DNA of 64,000 nucleotides from Cryptomeria japonica (Eukaryota > Streptophyta > Pinopsida > Cupressales > Cupressaceae). This document shows positions 33,216-43,460 of the stretch, piece after piece. Position 1 is the stretch's first letter. Every line of letters starts with the position of its first letter. The notes below the pieces were generated by a model, which was not told the DNA's origin, did no database searches, and worked only from the letters and a program-made list of their open reading frames with translations. The translations under genes were made by a program, and so were the position numbers. The stretch spans positions 442,887,038 through 442,951,037 of the forward strand of contig NC_081413.1 of the NCBI RefSeq assembly GCF_030272615.1, written 5' to 3'.

Positions 33216-34019
33216 TATTAGGATTCCAACAGATACTGAGAGGGGGGGGTGAATCGGTATCTGACTAGTAATAAGATTTTATTAACTTAAAACATGTAGA
33301 GCATATTAATACTGTGTACCAATAAACATAAAGTAATTCAATAAACAGAGACAAAAGCAACCACATGAAAAAAACACCATAACACAATATTTTAACGAGG
33401 AAACCTGGTGTGGGAAAAACCTCGGTGGGATTTGTGGCCCACAATATTCACTTACTGGCCAATAAGAGAATATTAAAGCTACAAGAGGGGCCTACACATG
33501 CAGGAAGGCCAAGTGCCTAGAGCTCACTGCTCAAATACAAAATAGGAAGTCTCATTGACTTACAAAATGGATTATATAAATCCAATATCTTGTACTGCTT
33601 CAAAATAGCATCTATAATGCCAGATCCAGTACTGGTTTCTGCTCTGCTTCTTACATAAACCCTTAACCTATATTTCGCATAATAGGTCTGCCTTATTTCG
33701 CCTAGTTACATTCCTCTATCCTTACATAATTGTTCTACAATGATCTCTCTTATATAGGAGTCATTTTACAACTTGCCAAGTTGGCTTACAATGATTTTTC
33801 AATAATAAACAAAATATATTAACAATAAAATTCCTATCGGCTTTTGTGCTGGTATGCTTCCTTTCACTACCGGTGTCGGTGGTCTGTGTGTCGGTGTAGA
33901 ATCTAACTTTGCTGGTGCCGGTGGATTGCCTTGCTGGTGACATAGGATTCTAAGGTTGCCATAAATGACAAAACCTTCAATCACCTACAATGTCTCATTG
34001 GAGTGTGCATTTGCCAACA
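33216..34019 (-). repeat. 3' LTR of the copia-like element
   Basis: 804 bp. On the minus strand it begins TGTTGGCAAATGCACACTCC and ends at 33216, where TG has mutated to TA on the plus strand (TATTAGG against TGTTAGG in the right copy). It contains CTGAGAGGGGGGGGTGAATC (33235-33254) and AACGAGGAAACC...TCGGTGGGA. No gene inside. Confidence 0.95.
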
Positions 34020-34020
34020 A

Positions 34021-34033
34021 TCCCCCCCTTTGG
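34021..34033 (-). other. Polypurine tract
   Basis: The minus strand reads CCAAAGGGGGGGA, then T and the LTR start TGTTGG. This is the priming site for plus-strand DNA synthesis. Confidence 0.85.
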
Positions 34034-34221
34034 CATTGATGGCAACAGTCATGAGAAAATTTCAAAAAGTGTACTCCAAAAATATGTTACCAAAAATGTG
34101 TGAACCAAAATGTGTGAACTCCCCCTAAGCAGATGAGTCCTGATTATTTTCTCATACCACTACTCCCCCTTTGGCATCAATGACAAAGGTTGTCAAAGTG
34201 TCAATAGAGTATGGTTTCTTG

Positions 34222-37200
34222 TCTCAACCTTGTAACCGGGTGGTTACAATTTGAAAAAGATTTGCTAGAACCAAATTCAAGTTCTCAATGAACTTTTTAC
34301 TATCCTTTATTGCTGCCTCTATTCTTTGAACTATACCAGTGAGGTGTTGCATTTGCTCTGCCAGTGTTTTTTGTCCTTGTACCAGTGCATCAGACATTTC
34401 TTTCCTCAAAGATGTTAGGTAGTCTAGTTGTGGACTTAGTCTTAATTTTAGATCTTTAGCCTTACTTTTTATTCTCTCCTTTTCTCTTTCTAGCTTTAGT
34501 AACTTTTCCTCAAAACCTGTTATCGTTTGCTCAAAAATTGATAATGAATCAGATGAATTAATAAAATTGTCAGCTAGCTTATTAATTTCCTCCTGTATCT
34601 TGCTCATTTTCTTGTCTATGTCAACTGTCAAAAAGTTTGTCTTACAAGTGTCGCTGTACAAAGTTTTGAACTCCTTGAGTGTGCTACACAATTCCGATAG
34701 AAGTGTGTCAAACTGACTTGTACACTTCTTTATTTGTTCCTATTTCTGTTTTTCCTTTTCTAACCTCTCTTTGAATGATTCCTCCTTTATTTTTTCAACT
34801 ATCACTGTGTTGTCAATAATATACTTAGACAAAGTGTCAAGTTGACTCAAAGAATCCTTATTATCTACATTGCATTTTGGAGTTATCATCTTCAAAATTG
34901 GAATTGTGTCATCTATAGCTTTATATGCCTGTGAACTACAATTTGTTATTTTCTTTAGAGAGTCCAAAAGAACTTCAGTTACATTTGATTTAAATCCTAT
35001 AGTTGAAGAGATAACATTCTAAATTCTACTGGTGGGAGCAATATCCTTGCTTGCAGTGACCTCTGGTAGGTCAGTTTGTGTTTCCATTTCCTTAAGAAAA
35101 GGTTTTTGTTGTTCTCCTGTTGTCAGTGGCTCTATTTCCACATGAACCTATTCTTGTTCTAGAGCCTGTTGCTCTGCTTGTTGCTCTATTTGTTGTTCTA
35201 CTTGTTGTTCTATTTTCCCATTTGCTGGTTTACATTCAATGTTATCTATGTTATTAGTTACCAGTGGCTCACTAGCCATATCTGTCTTACCAGTTGTGTC
35301 CTTGTCTATCATAACGTTGACTTTCTAAGTATCAAAATCAACTGTGTAAAGTACCTCTGAATTAGGATTTGTATCCTCTTGTGATACATCCATACTCTCA
35401 TCAGCCGGTTGATTTTTAGTTGTTGTTACCGGTGGAGTAACCAGAGGTGGTGGGGATAAGTTATCTCTTATTTTGATGCTTGGAGGACCACCAACCTTTC
35501 CTTTACCCTTATCCTTATCTTTCTGATATACCTTGATTGGTTTAGGGTTTCTATACTCTTCGTGTTTTTCCTTCTCAACAAGGAATATGTCCCATGCATT
35601 TTCAGTTTCTTCTACAACCTCATTTACTCTTCCAGCCATTAGTGCAATATGTCGATGTGCAGTAGAGAATACTAACTGGTTAGCCTCTACAATTCGATCA
35701 TCTATTTCCTTTCGAGAGTTAACTGGGTAGACAACAAGTAATTTTTAAATTTTTATTTTCTTGTCAAGTTCTACAACAGATTGTCTTCTTGCTTCCAGTC
35801 TCTTGAATAGTTCATCTGGTAGTTCATCTACAACTTGCATCAAGAACTTTTTGTAGATATCCAAGTGTAAAATGACACTATTTTCAACCTTTTCTTTATC
35901 ATCAACTGATAGTGAGTCATATAGTTTGTTGATGTTTTTAAGTTTTCCTTCTTCTGTGATTTCATCCAATAGTCTGTCAATCAGAGAAATATTTTGTTGA
36001 GTCCTTTTATTTGGTGTCAACTTTTTCTTCTTAGGAGTAGACTTCTTGACTAGGGGCCTCACTGCTTGTTGTTTTTGCTTGGTTCTTCTAGGTGAAGGTG
36101 TGGATACCAGTGAAGGTTGTCTTTTCCTTACAACTCTTTTAAATTCAGCTGGCATGTCACTCTCTTAAGAAGTTGCTACTGGTGAAAGGTGAGTTTCTGG
36201 TTGTTGTGCTTGTAACTCGTCTTCAGTGATATCGGTTTGTTTTAGTTTTCTTTGATAGCCTTAGCCTGCCTTGAACCTCTCCTCACTATTGCTTCTACTT
36301 TCCTCACTCTCTTTTTGGATTGAATTTATTTTTCAATGGTTTCAGCAATGCCAAATATCTCTTCCTTAGGTTCATTGGGTGCTTCCAGAAGGGCTTTAGC
36401 ATATGTTTCAATGATTTGATCATCTATCTCATAACCCATTTCAGTAACCCAAATTGTTCTTGGGATAACTGCTTCCATCCAGATCTCATCCTTCTTAATC
36501 ACAAAGCATATATCATCCTTATATTTATCTACAATTGCTTGTGATAATCTTACTCTATTGTTCATTCTGGCCTTTAATGCTTGAAAGTATTCATTAATAT
36601 TCTTTTCTCTCTTTTCACCCATGTTGTTCAATAGGTTAGATAATTGTTTGCCTACCGGTATGTCAAATCCAAGGTTCTTATTACCTATATCGAGCACCTA
36701 TTTGGTTATATGTAGCATTAAGCAAACAAGTAAGTTACCAAATCTAAATGTCCCTTTCTTGTCCTTCTTGATCTTTCCTAGTTTGTCAATAAGTTCATCC
36801 TTTAACCATTCACATACATCAATTTTCACATTATCTGTAACCATATCATGTGCACTCTTTATGCATAAGATGGAAACTAAGTTAAGTCTATTTGCATGTG
36901 TTGTTCTGTAACCTAAAATCATGCTAATGAATCTCACATTTATGTCAGTTACATCATTTACCCTTAAGGATCTTTTGTCGGATGTTGCACCTGTTAGGTT
37001 CATTACCAGGTCATTTGAGACCTTCTTTGTCTTGTCTGGTCTATTACCGGTGGAAGGTAACCTTGTTACAGCTTTCATAGCTTCCTTTGTAATTTTATGA
37101 ACCGAATCTAGCCAAAAGAATGCACCATGTACCCTACTCAATACAATCCTAATAACTTCCTTAGGGAAATCCAGAATGCTGAGGATTTCAGTGAATCCTA

Positions 37201-37486
37201 GGGTTTCAATTATTTTGTGTTCAAACTTCACATTACCAGAGTCATCACATATGATAGTTTTGTACATGTTATTGATTTCCTCATCAACTAATTCTTCTAT
37301 GTGGCAATGGATGTACATTATAGGGTCTTCTGCAAAAACAACTCCTTTGGGGATTTGGGAAAATGCACCAATATTATCATCCTTTTTAGCTATCTTGGGA
37401 ACTAGCTGAAATACGGGCCTAGGGCATTTGATTACCTTGACTGTAGTAGGGTTTTCTATGGATTCAGGTACAAAAGAGGATGCCAT
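34222..37486 (-). pseudogene. Accessory ORF of the copia-like element (about 1,090 codons)
   Basis: The start is ATG at 37486 (MASSFVPESIENPTTVKV). One frame carries almost the whole protein with about seven stops, most fitting CAG/CAA to TAG/TAA. Residues 1-260: FGVVFAEDP-like start, LGFTEILSILDFPKEVIRIV, FFWLDSVHKITKEAMKAV, TRLPSTGNRPDKTKKVSNDL, DVTDINVRFISMILGYRTTH, DVCEWLKDELIDKLGKIKKD. 36697-36326 continues with GKQLSNLLNNMGEKREKNIN and DEIWMEAVIPRTIWVTEMGY. A basic linker follows (36155-36010: RRTKQKQQAVRPLVKK, STPKKKKLTPNK), then an acidic/Pro-rich and a Gln-rich part (about 35200-35140). The C-terminus (34967-34224) is a long predicted coiled coil (LLKLEREKERIKSKAKDLKL). It occupies the place of pol. 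No enzymatic motif is visible. It is the best-preserved member of the accessory-ORF group here. Confidence 0.75.
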
Positions 37487-37786
37487 GATTATAAATACCT
37501 TTTTCTGCCTTTGGAAAGATTGATTGCTGAAATGCTTTTCCTCTTTGCTCAAATTGCCTTAGCTCTAGAAATTTCATGCTCTTTGAATGTTTGAATGCTC
37601 AGTGAAGTGAAATGGAGCTAAAAACACTAATTTATAATGTCAATCTACCAACTACCACTTTTAATGCTTGTCGGTTAAGTAATCACTTAACATATCTACT
37701 GGTATAGAAGTAATTTCAACTTCTTACAATCAACCGAGGGAATAATAGCATATTTCACATTGATTGCCAAACCCTCAAAAGAATTT

Positions 37787-38892
37787 TCTTCAATTAGATG
37801 AAGAGACTCCTATCGGTGGAGTGCTACTCTGTTCTGTTGGTGGAGTGTTGCTTGGTTCTACCGGTGGAGGAGTATTCCCAACACCGTTTAGGTCTAACTT
37901 TCTAATCCATTGTTTTGAGAATTCTTGCTTAACTTCTTCAATCTTTTCTTTTCCTTTCAAAGTAGAACCTTTGTTGTCTACCGGTGGTGCCTTATTTCTG
38001 CATAATTTTGCAATATGTCCAATCTCGTTACAAGCATAACAAGTCACATTATTATTTTGAATAGCCTTCCCATAACCTATGCCAGTTTGTGTTCTACATT
38101 GATTAGATAAGTGTCCAAATCTTCCACAGACATAACATCTCACATTCATTCTGCAATTCTCAGAATTATGACCAACTTTGTTGCATTTTGAACATTGACC
38201 GGTGGGTGCATTGGTATTCTGATAATTTCTAGATCTACATTGATTTTCTCTATGACCATACTTGTTATAGTTAAAGCATTTGATTTTCTATGATCCTGTG
38301 TGTTTGCAGTACCCGAGCTTTCACCAACTTCAAAGCCAATCCCAGAAGTGTCACCTTTAGGTTTTTGATTCTTTAGCAAGTTACCAAGTTCTTCTGTGCT
38401 TTTCTTGAATTTCTCTTTATGCTAGTTTGTAGTATCTAGTTCTCTTTCTAAGACTTCTTTCTGCCTCATCAATTAATTTGAGTCATTATGAGTGTGCATT
38501 AGATCTGTCTTCAACAAATCATTTTCATAACTGAGTCTTGTGTTTTCATTTGTAGCATCACTTAGTCTTCTAGTCAAATATTCTTCATTCTTCTTTCTAT
38601 CTTCAATTTCTTTACAGAATCTCATAGTCATCTCTTGCATCTCATTCTTTGTTGTCATGTTCTCTTAGTTCAGCTTGATTATCATATCATTAAGAGTTTA
38701 TTTTCCATCATTCTCATTTTGCATCTTTTCACAAAGTTCTCTTCTCTTGTTTCTTGAAATAGTAAGATTTTCTTGAAGTTATTGAATGATATCCTGAGTA
38801 GCCTTTAGATCATCTTCAAGTTTGATATTTTTCAATTTTTCTGCATCATAGTCTGAGAGAGCTCCTTCAAGTTTCTTTATCAAGTTTTCCAT
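37787..38892 (-). pseudogene. Gag-like ORF: coiled coil with four zinc knuckles
   Basis: The start ATG at 38892 (MENLIKKLEGALSDYD) lies 58 bases after the primer site. The first ~220 residues are helical and charged (MTTKNEMQEMTMRFCKEIED, RRLSDATNENTRLSYENDLL), a likely coiled coil rather than the UBN2 fold normal for copia Gag. Then come four knuckles: CFNYNKYGHRENQC (second Cys replaced by Tyr), CSKCNKVGHNSENC, CYVCGRFGHLSNQC and CYACNEIGHIAKLC (about 38285-37995). A Pro/Thr-rich tail (GVGNTPPPVEPSNTPPTE) ends at a stop at 37787-37789. A few stops and one frameshift (near 38280) break it. Presumed role: RNA binding and packaging. Confidence 0.82.
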
Positions 38893-38949
38893 CTCTACCG
38901 GTGTCAAGATCTTCCTCACGCTATTAGGTTTCTGAAAATAGAGGAACAA

Positions 38950-38961
38950 GCTCTGATACCA
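38950..38961 (-). other. Primer-binding site (initiator Met tRNA)
   Basis: The minus strand reads TGGTATCAGAGC, the exact copia-type initiator-methionine primer site, two bases inside the LTR edge at 38964. Confidence 0.95.
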
Positions 38962-38963
38962 AT

Positions 38964-39767
38964 TGTTAGGATTCCCACAAATACTGAGAGGGGGGGGTGA
39001 ATCAGTATCTGACTGGTAATAAGATTTTCTTAACTTAAAACATGTAGAGTATATTAATACTGTGTACCGTTAAATAGAAAGTAAGGCAATAAATAGAGAC
39101 AAAAGCAACCACATGAAAAACACACCATAACACAATATTTTAACGAGGAAACCCAGTGTGGGAAAACCCTCGATGGGATTTATGACCCATAATATTCACT
39201 TACTAGCCAATAAGATAATATTACTGCTACAAGAGGGGCTTGCACATGTAGGAAGGCCAAGTGCCTAGAGCTCACTGCTCAAATACAAAATAGGAAGTCT
39301 CACTGACTTACAAAATGGATTATATAAATCTAGTGTCTTGTACTGCTTCAAAATAGCATCTATAATGCTAGATCCAGTACCAGTTTCTGCTCTGCTTCTT
39401 ACATAAACCCTTAACCTATATTTCGCATAATAGGTCTGCCTTATTTCACCTAATTACATTCCTATATCCTTACATAATTGTTCTACAATGATCTCTCTTA
39501 TATAAGAGTCATTTTACAACTTGCCAAGTCGGCTTACAATGATTTTTCAATAATAAACAAAATATATTAACAATAAAATTCCTATTGGCTTTTGTGTCGG
39601 TATGCTTCCTTTCACTGTCAGTGTTGGTGGTCTATGTGCCAGTGTAGAATCTCACTTTGTTGGTGCCGGTGGATTGCCTTGCTGGTGACATAGGATTGTA
39701 GGGTTGCTATCAATGACAAAACCTTCAATCACCTACAATGTCTCATTGGAGTGTGCATTTGCCAATA
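38964..39767 (-). repeat. 5' LTR of the copia-like element
   Basis: 804 bp, equal in length to the 3' LTR. It starts TGTTAGGATTCCC on the plus strand and ends TTTGCCAATA (CA changed to TA). It contains CTGAGAGGGGGGGGTGAATC near 38983 and AACGAGGAAACCC...CTCGATGGGA. Most differences from the other LTR are C/T or G/A changes. Confidence 0.95.
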
Positions 39768-39772
39768 TATGC

Positions 39773-41380
39773 AACCTTTGGCAATAGAAATTCTCTAGAA
39801 TTTGGAAAAAGAAGAGTTTTAAAAATAGAATGGAATGGGGATATTTCAAATTTAAGAGAAACCAAAATTTTCAATGATATGGAAAGTAGCCAAGGTACAG
39901 TCGGATCTCACAAAGAAATTGTCCAATTCTAGAGGTTGAGGAAAATGGGTGTGACATAAAAAATTGGAGAGCCAAAAAGAAAAAAAAAATTTGTGAGGGA
40001 CAAAGGAATGACTCATCTTGTTTTTACACCCAAGTTAAATTGGGAAGTTCTCCAAAAGGTAAGCAAAACATCCCAACTTCTTCGTTTAGTAGAAACATCT
40101 CAATTTTTCTAGAAATAAGTCAAATTAATTAAGTTGCAGATTGATTAAAAGAAGTGGGTGTGTTCTACAAATGGAGAGGGTGATAGATGGCCTATAGAAA
40201 AATGAGAAGATGGATTGATAAAAAATGGGGAAGTTAGCTTCAAATGAGGACTATACCCAATAGATATTTCCTCACTGAATTTCCATCTAAAGAAGAAAGA
40301 TGGGCAATCCTCAACCATTGACCCTACATGATGGATGGCTCTAGCATATATATGATTGAATGGACTACAAAATTTCATCCATGATAAAAATAAGATGGAT
40401 GCTGGGCTAGTTTGGATTTATCTCTATAAGCTTCCGTAAAAATATTGGGAGGAAGATATTCTCAAGGAGATTGGGAAAAAACTTGGGACTCTAATCCAAG
40501 TAGACAAAAAAATGGAAGATAGAAGGTTAGGGACCTATGCCAAAATGTGCCTTAGTCTCATGAAACTTCCTCCTCACTCTCAAGAGATTGAAATTTATAT
40601 AGATTGGGGTATCTAGAGTCAAAAGGAGGAAAGAGAGGATAGACTTATAGAATTTTATCCTATTTGCAAATCCAAAGTTCACGATATACTTGAATGTTGG
40701 TCTAGAGTTAAAGCCAACTAAGTGTAAACATACGTTGAAGTAATAGAACTATGCCAAGAAAAATATCCTTGTAGTGAAGAGAAAGGAAACTCTTTAGACA
40801 AACTCTGAAAGAAGACCTTGACTAGAGAACAAAATGTCTCTTTTGTAAAAGATGGATCCTTTAAGGGAGATGAATCTTCTCCTCACAAGAGGGAGGACTT
40901 CTAGAAACTAGGGGAGGATACCATAGAATCTTAAGAGATTAATAATGATGTCATGAGTGAGGAAGACCAAGATGGAATAGAAATAGAAACAAATTCAATA
41001 GTAAATGAAACTGAGGGGGTTGGAAGGAGGAAAAGAGAGTGGCAATCTCTAGTCACAATCTAATATGAATACCAATGATCAAAATACCTTTTTAGATTTT
41101 GAAGTGGATATTGGTCTAGAGAAGACTCTAGAACAAGACATGAGAAGGCTATCTAAGATGATAGAGACTGAAGCAATTGAGGAGGACGTAGAACTAGAAA
41201 CTAAAGTGGAAGAATTGAGAGGATAATAATTTGTTGAATCTATGTTCCTAGAGGAAAGAATGCTAGAATATAGCCAATCTATAATTAAAGAGACCAAAAT
41301 CCAGGGAAAAGGGAAAGTAGCAAAATCAAACAATAGGAAGAGCCTTTGGAGAGAGGAAGGGAAAAAATTTCTTCCCCAAA
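39773..41380 (+). pseudogene. LINE-2 ORF1 (DUF4283-like)
   Basis: It continues across the copia-like insertion from about 33060. Readable parts: TFGNRNSLEFGKRRVLKIEW (39750-39810), and after frame changes the DUF4283 core, with RYFLTEFPSKEERWAILNH, PYMMDGSSIYMIEWTTKFHP, YWEEDILKEIGKKLGTLIQV and MEDRRLGTYAKMCLSLMKLP (40260-40570). Then FYPICKSKVHDILECW gives a partial knuckle-like region. The C-terminal part (41050-41340) is acidic and helical (LEQDMRRLSKMIETEAIEED). Many stops. It would bind element RNA. Confidence 0.8.
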
Positions 41381-42049
41381 CACAATGAAAAATATAATGT
41401 TAAATATTAGGGACATCAATGCTCCTAGCAAATGGTGATTGATCAGAGATAAACTAATCAATCAAAGGTAGACATAATATTATTACAAGAAACAAAACAA
41501 AAACTAGAGGAAAACATTAGCAAATTGAATAGTTAGAAACAATGGAGAGGGAATTTTTTTGGATCTAAAGGAGCTTATGAAGGTTTAGGAATTTTACGGA
41601 ACCAAGTCAAAGTGGAAGGTGTAGTGATTGAAGACAATAGATGGTGGATTTTGATGAAATGTAAAATTCTACAAAGTAATTAGTTTTTTTCTCATCAATG
41701 TATATGGTCCTATATCAATGGTGCATAAAAAAGAGTGGTGGATGCAGTTGTCAAAGAAGATTTATGGTTCTAGAGGAGAAAATAGAATAATAGCTAGAGA
41801 CTTTAATGCCACACCAAATAATCGAGTAGAAATGGGAAGCTTGAGGAGAATTACAAATATGCAGGTTGACTTCCAAACCTTCATAGATAACAATCAACTT
41901 AAGAATTTGTAGGCCAAGAATGAGATTTTTCAGATGGAACAACAGGAGATAAGGTTTCACTAATATAGCACAAAGGGGTAAGTGCACTAGGATGGTGAAC
42001 AAAAAAGTGGCCACGTGCAAAAAAAAAAAGAAATTTTTTATAACCTATG

Positions 42050-42345
42050 CATTTTCTTGAAATTCAATTAAAAAAACAAAAAAGTTCCTCAAAATTTTGT
42101 AAGGGTTTTGAGGAACATTATATTTTATAATAAAAATTCAAAAGTAACACCAAGCCTAGCCAAAAATAATTAAAAAAACCAAAAAGTTCAAAATTTGTAC
42201 GGGTTCTAAGGAACATTATATTTTATAATAAAAAATTAAAAGTAACACCAAGCCTAGACAAAAACAATTAAAAAAACAAAAAGTTCCTCAAAACGTGTAC
42301 GGGTTTTGAGGAACATTATATTTTATAATAAAAAATCAAAAGTTC
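42050..42345. repeat. Three tandem units with hairpin-forming words
   Basis: Units of about 105 bases each contain AAAAAGTTCCTCAAAA, then ACGGGTTTTGAGGAACATTA, then TTATATTTTATAATAAAAA and AGTAACACCAAGCCTAG. GTTCCTCAAAAC and GTTTTGAGGAAC are reverse complements, so each unit can fold. Related words (GGTTATGTAGAAC, GGTTAAGAAGAAC) recur at 42405-42450 and 43500-43575 in the same element. Confidence 0.75.
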
Positions 42346-42461
42346 CTCAAAACCCTACATTATACTTTTCAGAAACCTATAGTTTATGCAGAACTAGAAG
42401 TTTTTGCCTTAGTTCTACATAACCCATATGAGCTATGTAGAACTAGGAACCAAACAGAAAG

Positions 42462-42464
<3 letters not shown>

Positions 42465-42535
<71 letters not shown>

Positions 42536-42705
42536 AGGGAGAGAGGGTGAGAATAGGATTAAGCAAGTGAGAGGAAGAGCAAGAGAGAGGGTAGGGGGTA
42601 GGAAGAGAGGGATACAATAGATAAGGAGAGGGGAAGGGAGAGAGAGTTAGAGATAGAGAGAGAAGGGGATAGTAAGAGAGGGAGAGAGATAGGGAAAGAA
42701 AGACA

Positions 42706-42775
<70 letters not shown>

Positions 42776-42922
42776 ATAAGGAGAGGGGGATGGAGGGAGA
42801 GGGAGAGAGGGAGATTAGAAAAAGGAGAGTAGGAGAGGGAGAGAGAGGGAGATTGGGAAATGGAGAGGGGGAGAGGGAGAGGGAGAGGGAGAGAGAGGGA
42901 GATTGGGAAAAGGAGAGGGGGT

Positions 42923-43007
<85 letters not shown>

Positions 43008-43460
43008 GGATAAGATAATGAGAGGGAGAGGGAGAGGGGGGAGAGGGAGAGGGAGGGTAGACAAAGAGAGAGAAGGGGGAGCGGGTGAGAATAGGATAGG
43101 ATAATGAGAGTGAGAGAGAGAGATAGAGAGAGAGAGAGAGAAGAGGAGTTTGAGAAGAGGGTGAGAGACATAGGTAGAGAGAGAACGAGAAGGAAAAAAG
43201 GGTGAGAGAATTGACAGAGAGAGAAGTATGAGGGGGAGAGAGGTGAGGTAGAACTTAAGGAGGATAATTAGGGCTCAGTATAGATAGAGACGATGAAGGG
43301 GGAAGGAAGATGAGAGAGAGAAGAAAAGAAGAGAGACATGCATGTATACAAACATATATACATATATCTATATAAATATATGTATATATAACTATAGATA
43401 TGTATAAATACATACATAAACACATATTATATATGTATGTCTATACATATGTGTAGTAAA
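42465..43460. repeat. GA microsatellites followed by a TA-rich dinucleotide tract
   Basis: Pure GA runs lie at about 42467-42534, 42714-42772 and 42926-43005, with impure AGAG/GGGAGA sequence up to 43330. 43330-43460 is TATA/CATA-rich. Long Ser-Leu open frames on the minus strand come from the repeat and are not genes. Confidence 0.95.

Larger units (their letters stand above)
33216..39767 (-). mobile_element. Non-autonomous copia-like element with gag and a giant accessory ORF, no pol
   Basis: This is the best-bounded element in the window. TATGC flanks it (33211-33215 and 39768-39772). Both LTRs are exactly 804 bp (33216-34019, 38964-39767), and about 94% identical over the last 230 bases counted by eye. 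A perfect 12-base initiator-Met primer site (38950-38961) and a polypurine tract (34021-34033) are in place. Between them I find a zinc-knuckle ORF (38892-37787) and a ~1,090-codon accessory ORF (37486-34222). There is no protease, integrase, RT or RNase H, so mobilisation must have used enzymes from another element. It is inserted in LINE-2 ORF1. Confidence 0.92.

Noticed and set aside
42060-42345. Regularly spaced foldable repeats as a CRISPR-like array
   Set aside because: There are only three units of about 105 bases with near-identical interiors, inside a TIR element of a plant genome.
42384-43171. Long open frames of Ser-Leu repeats on the minus strand
   Set aside because: They are translations of GA/CT microsatellites; no start context, domain or non-repeat composition supports a protein.
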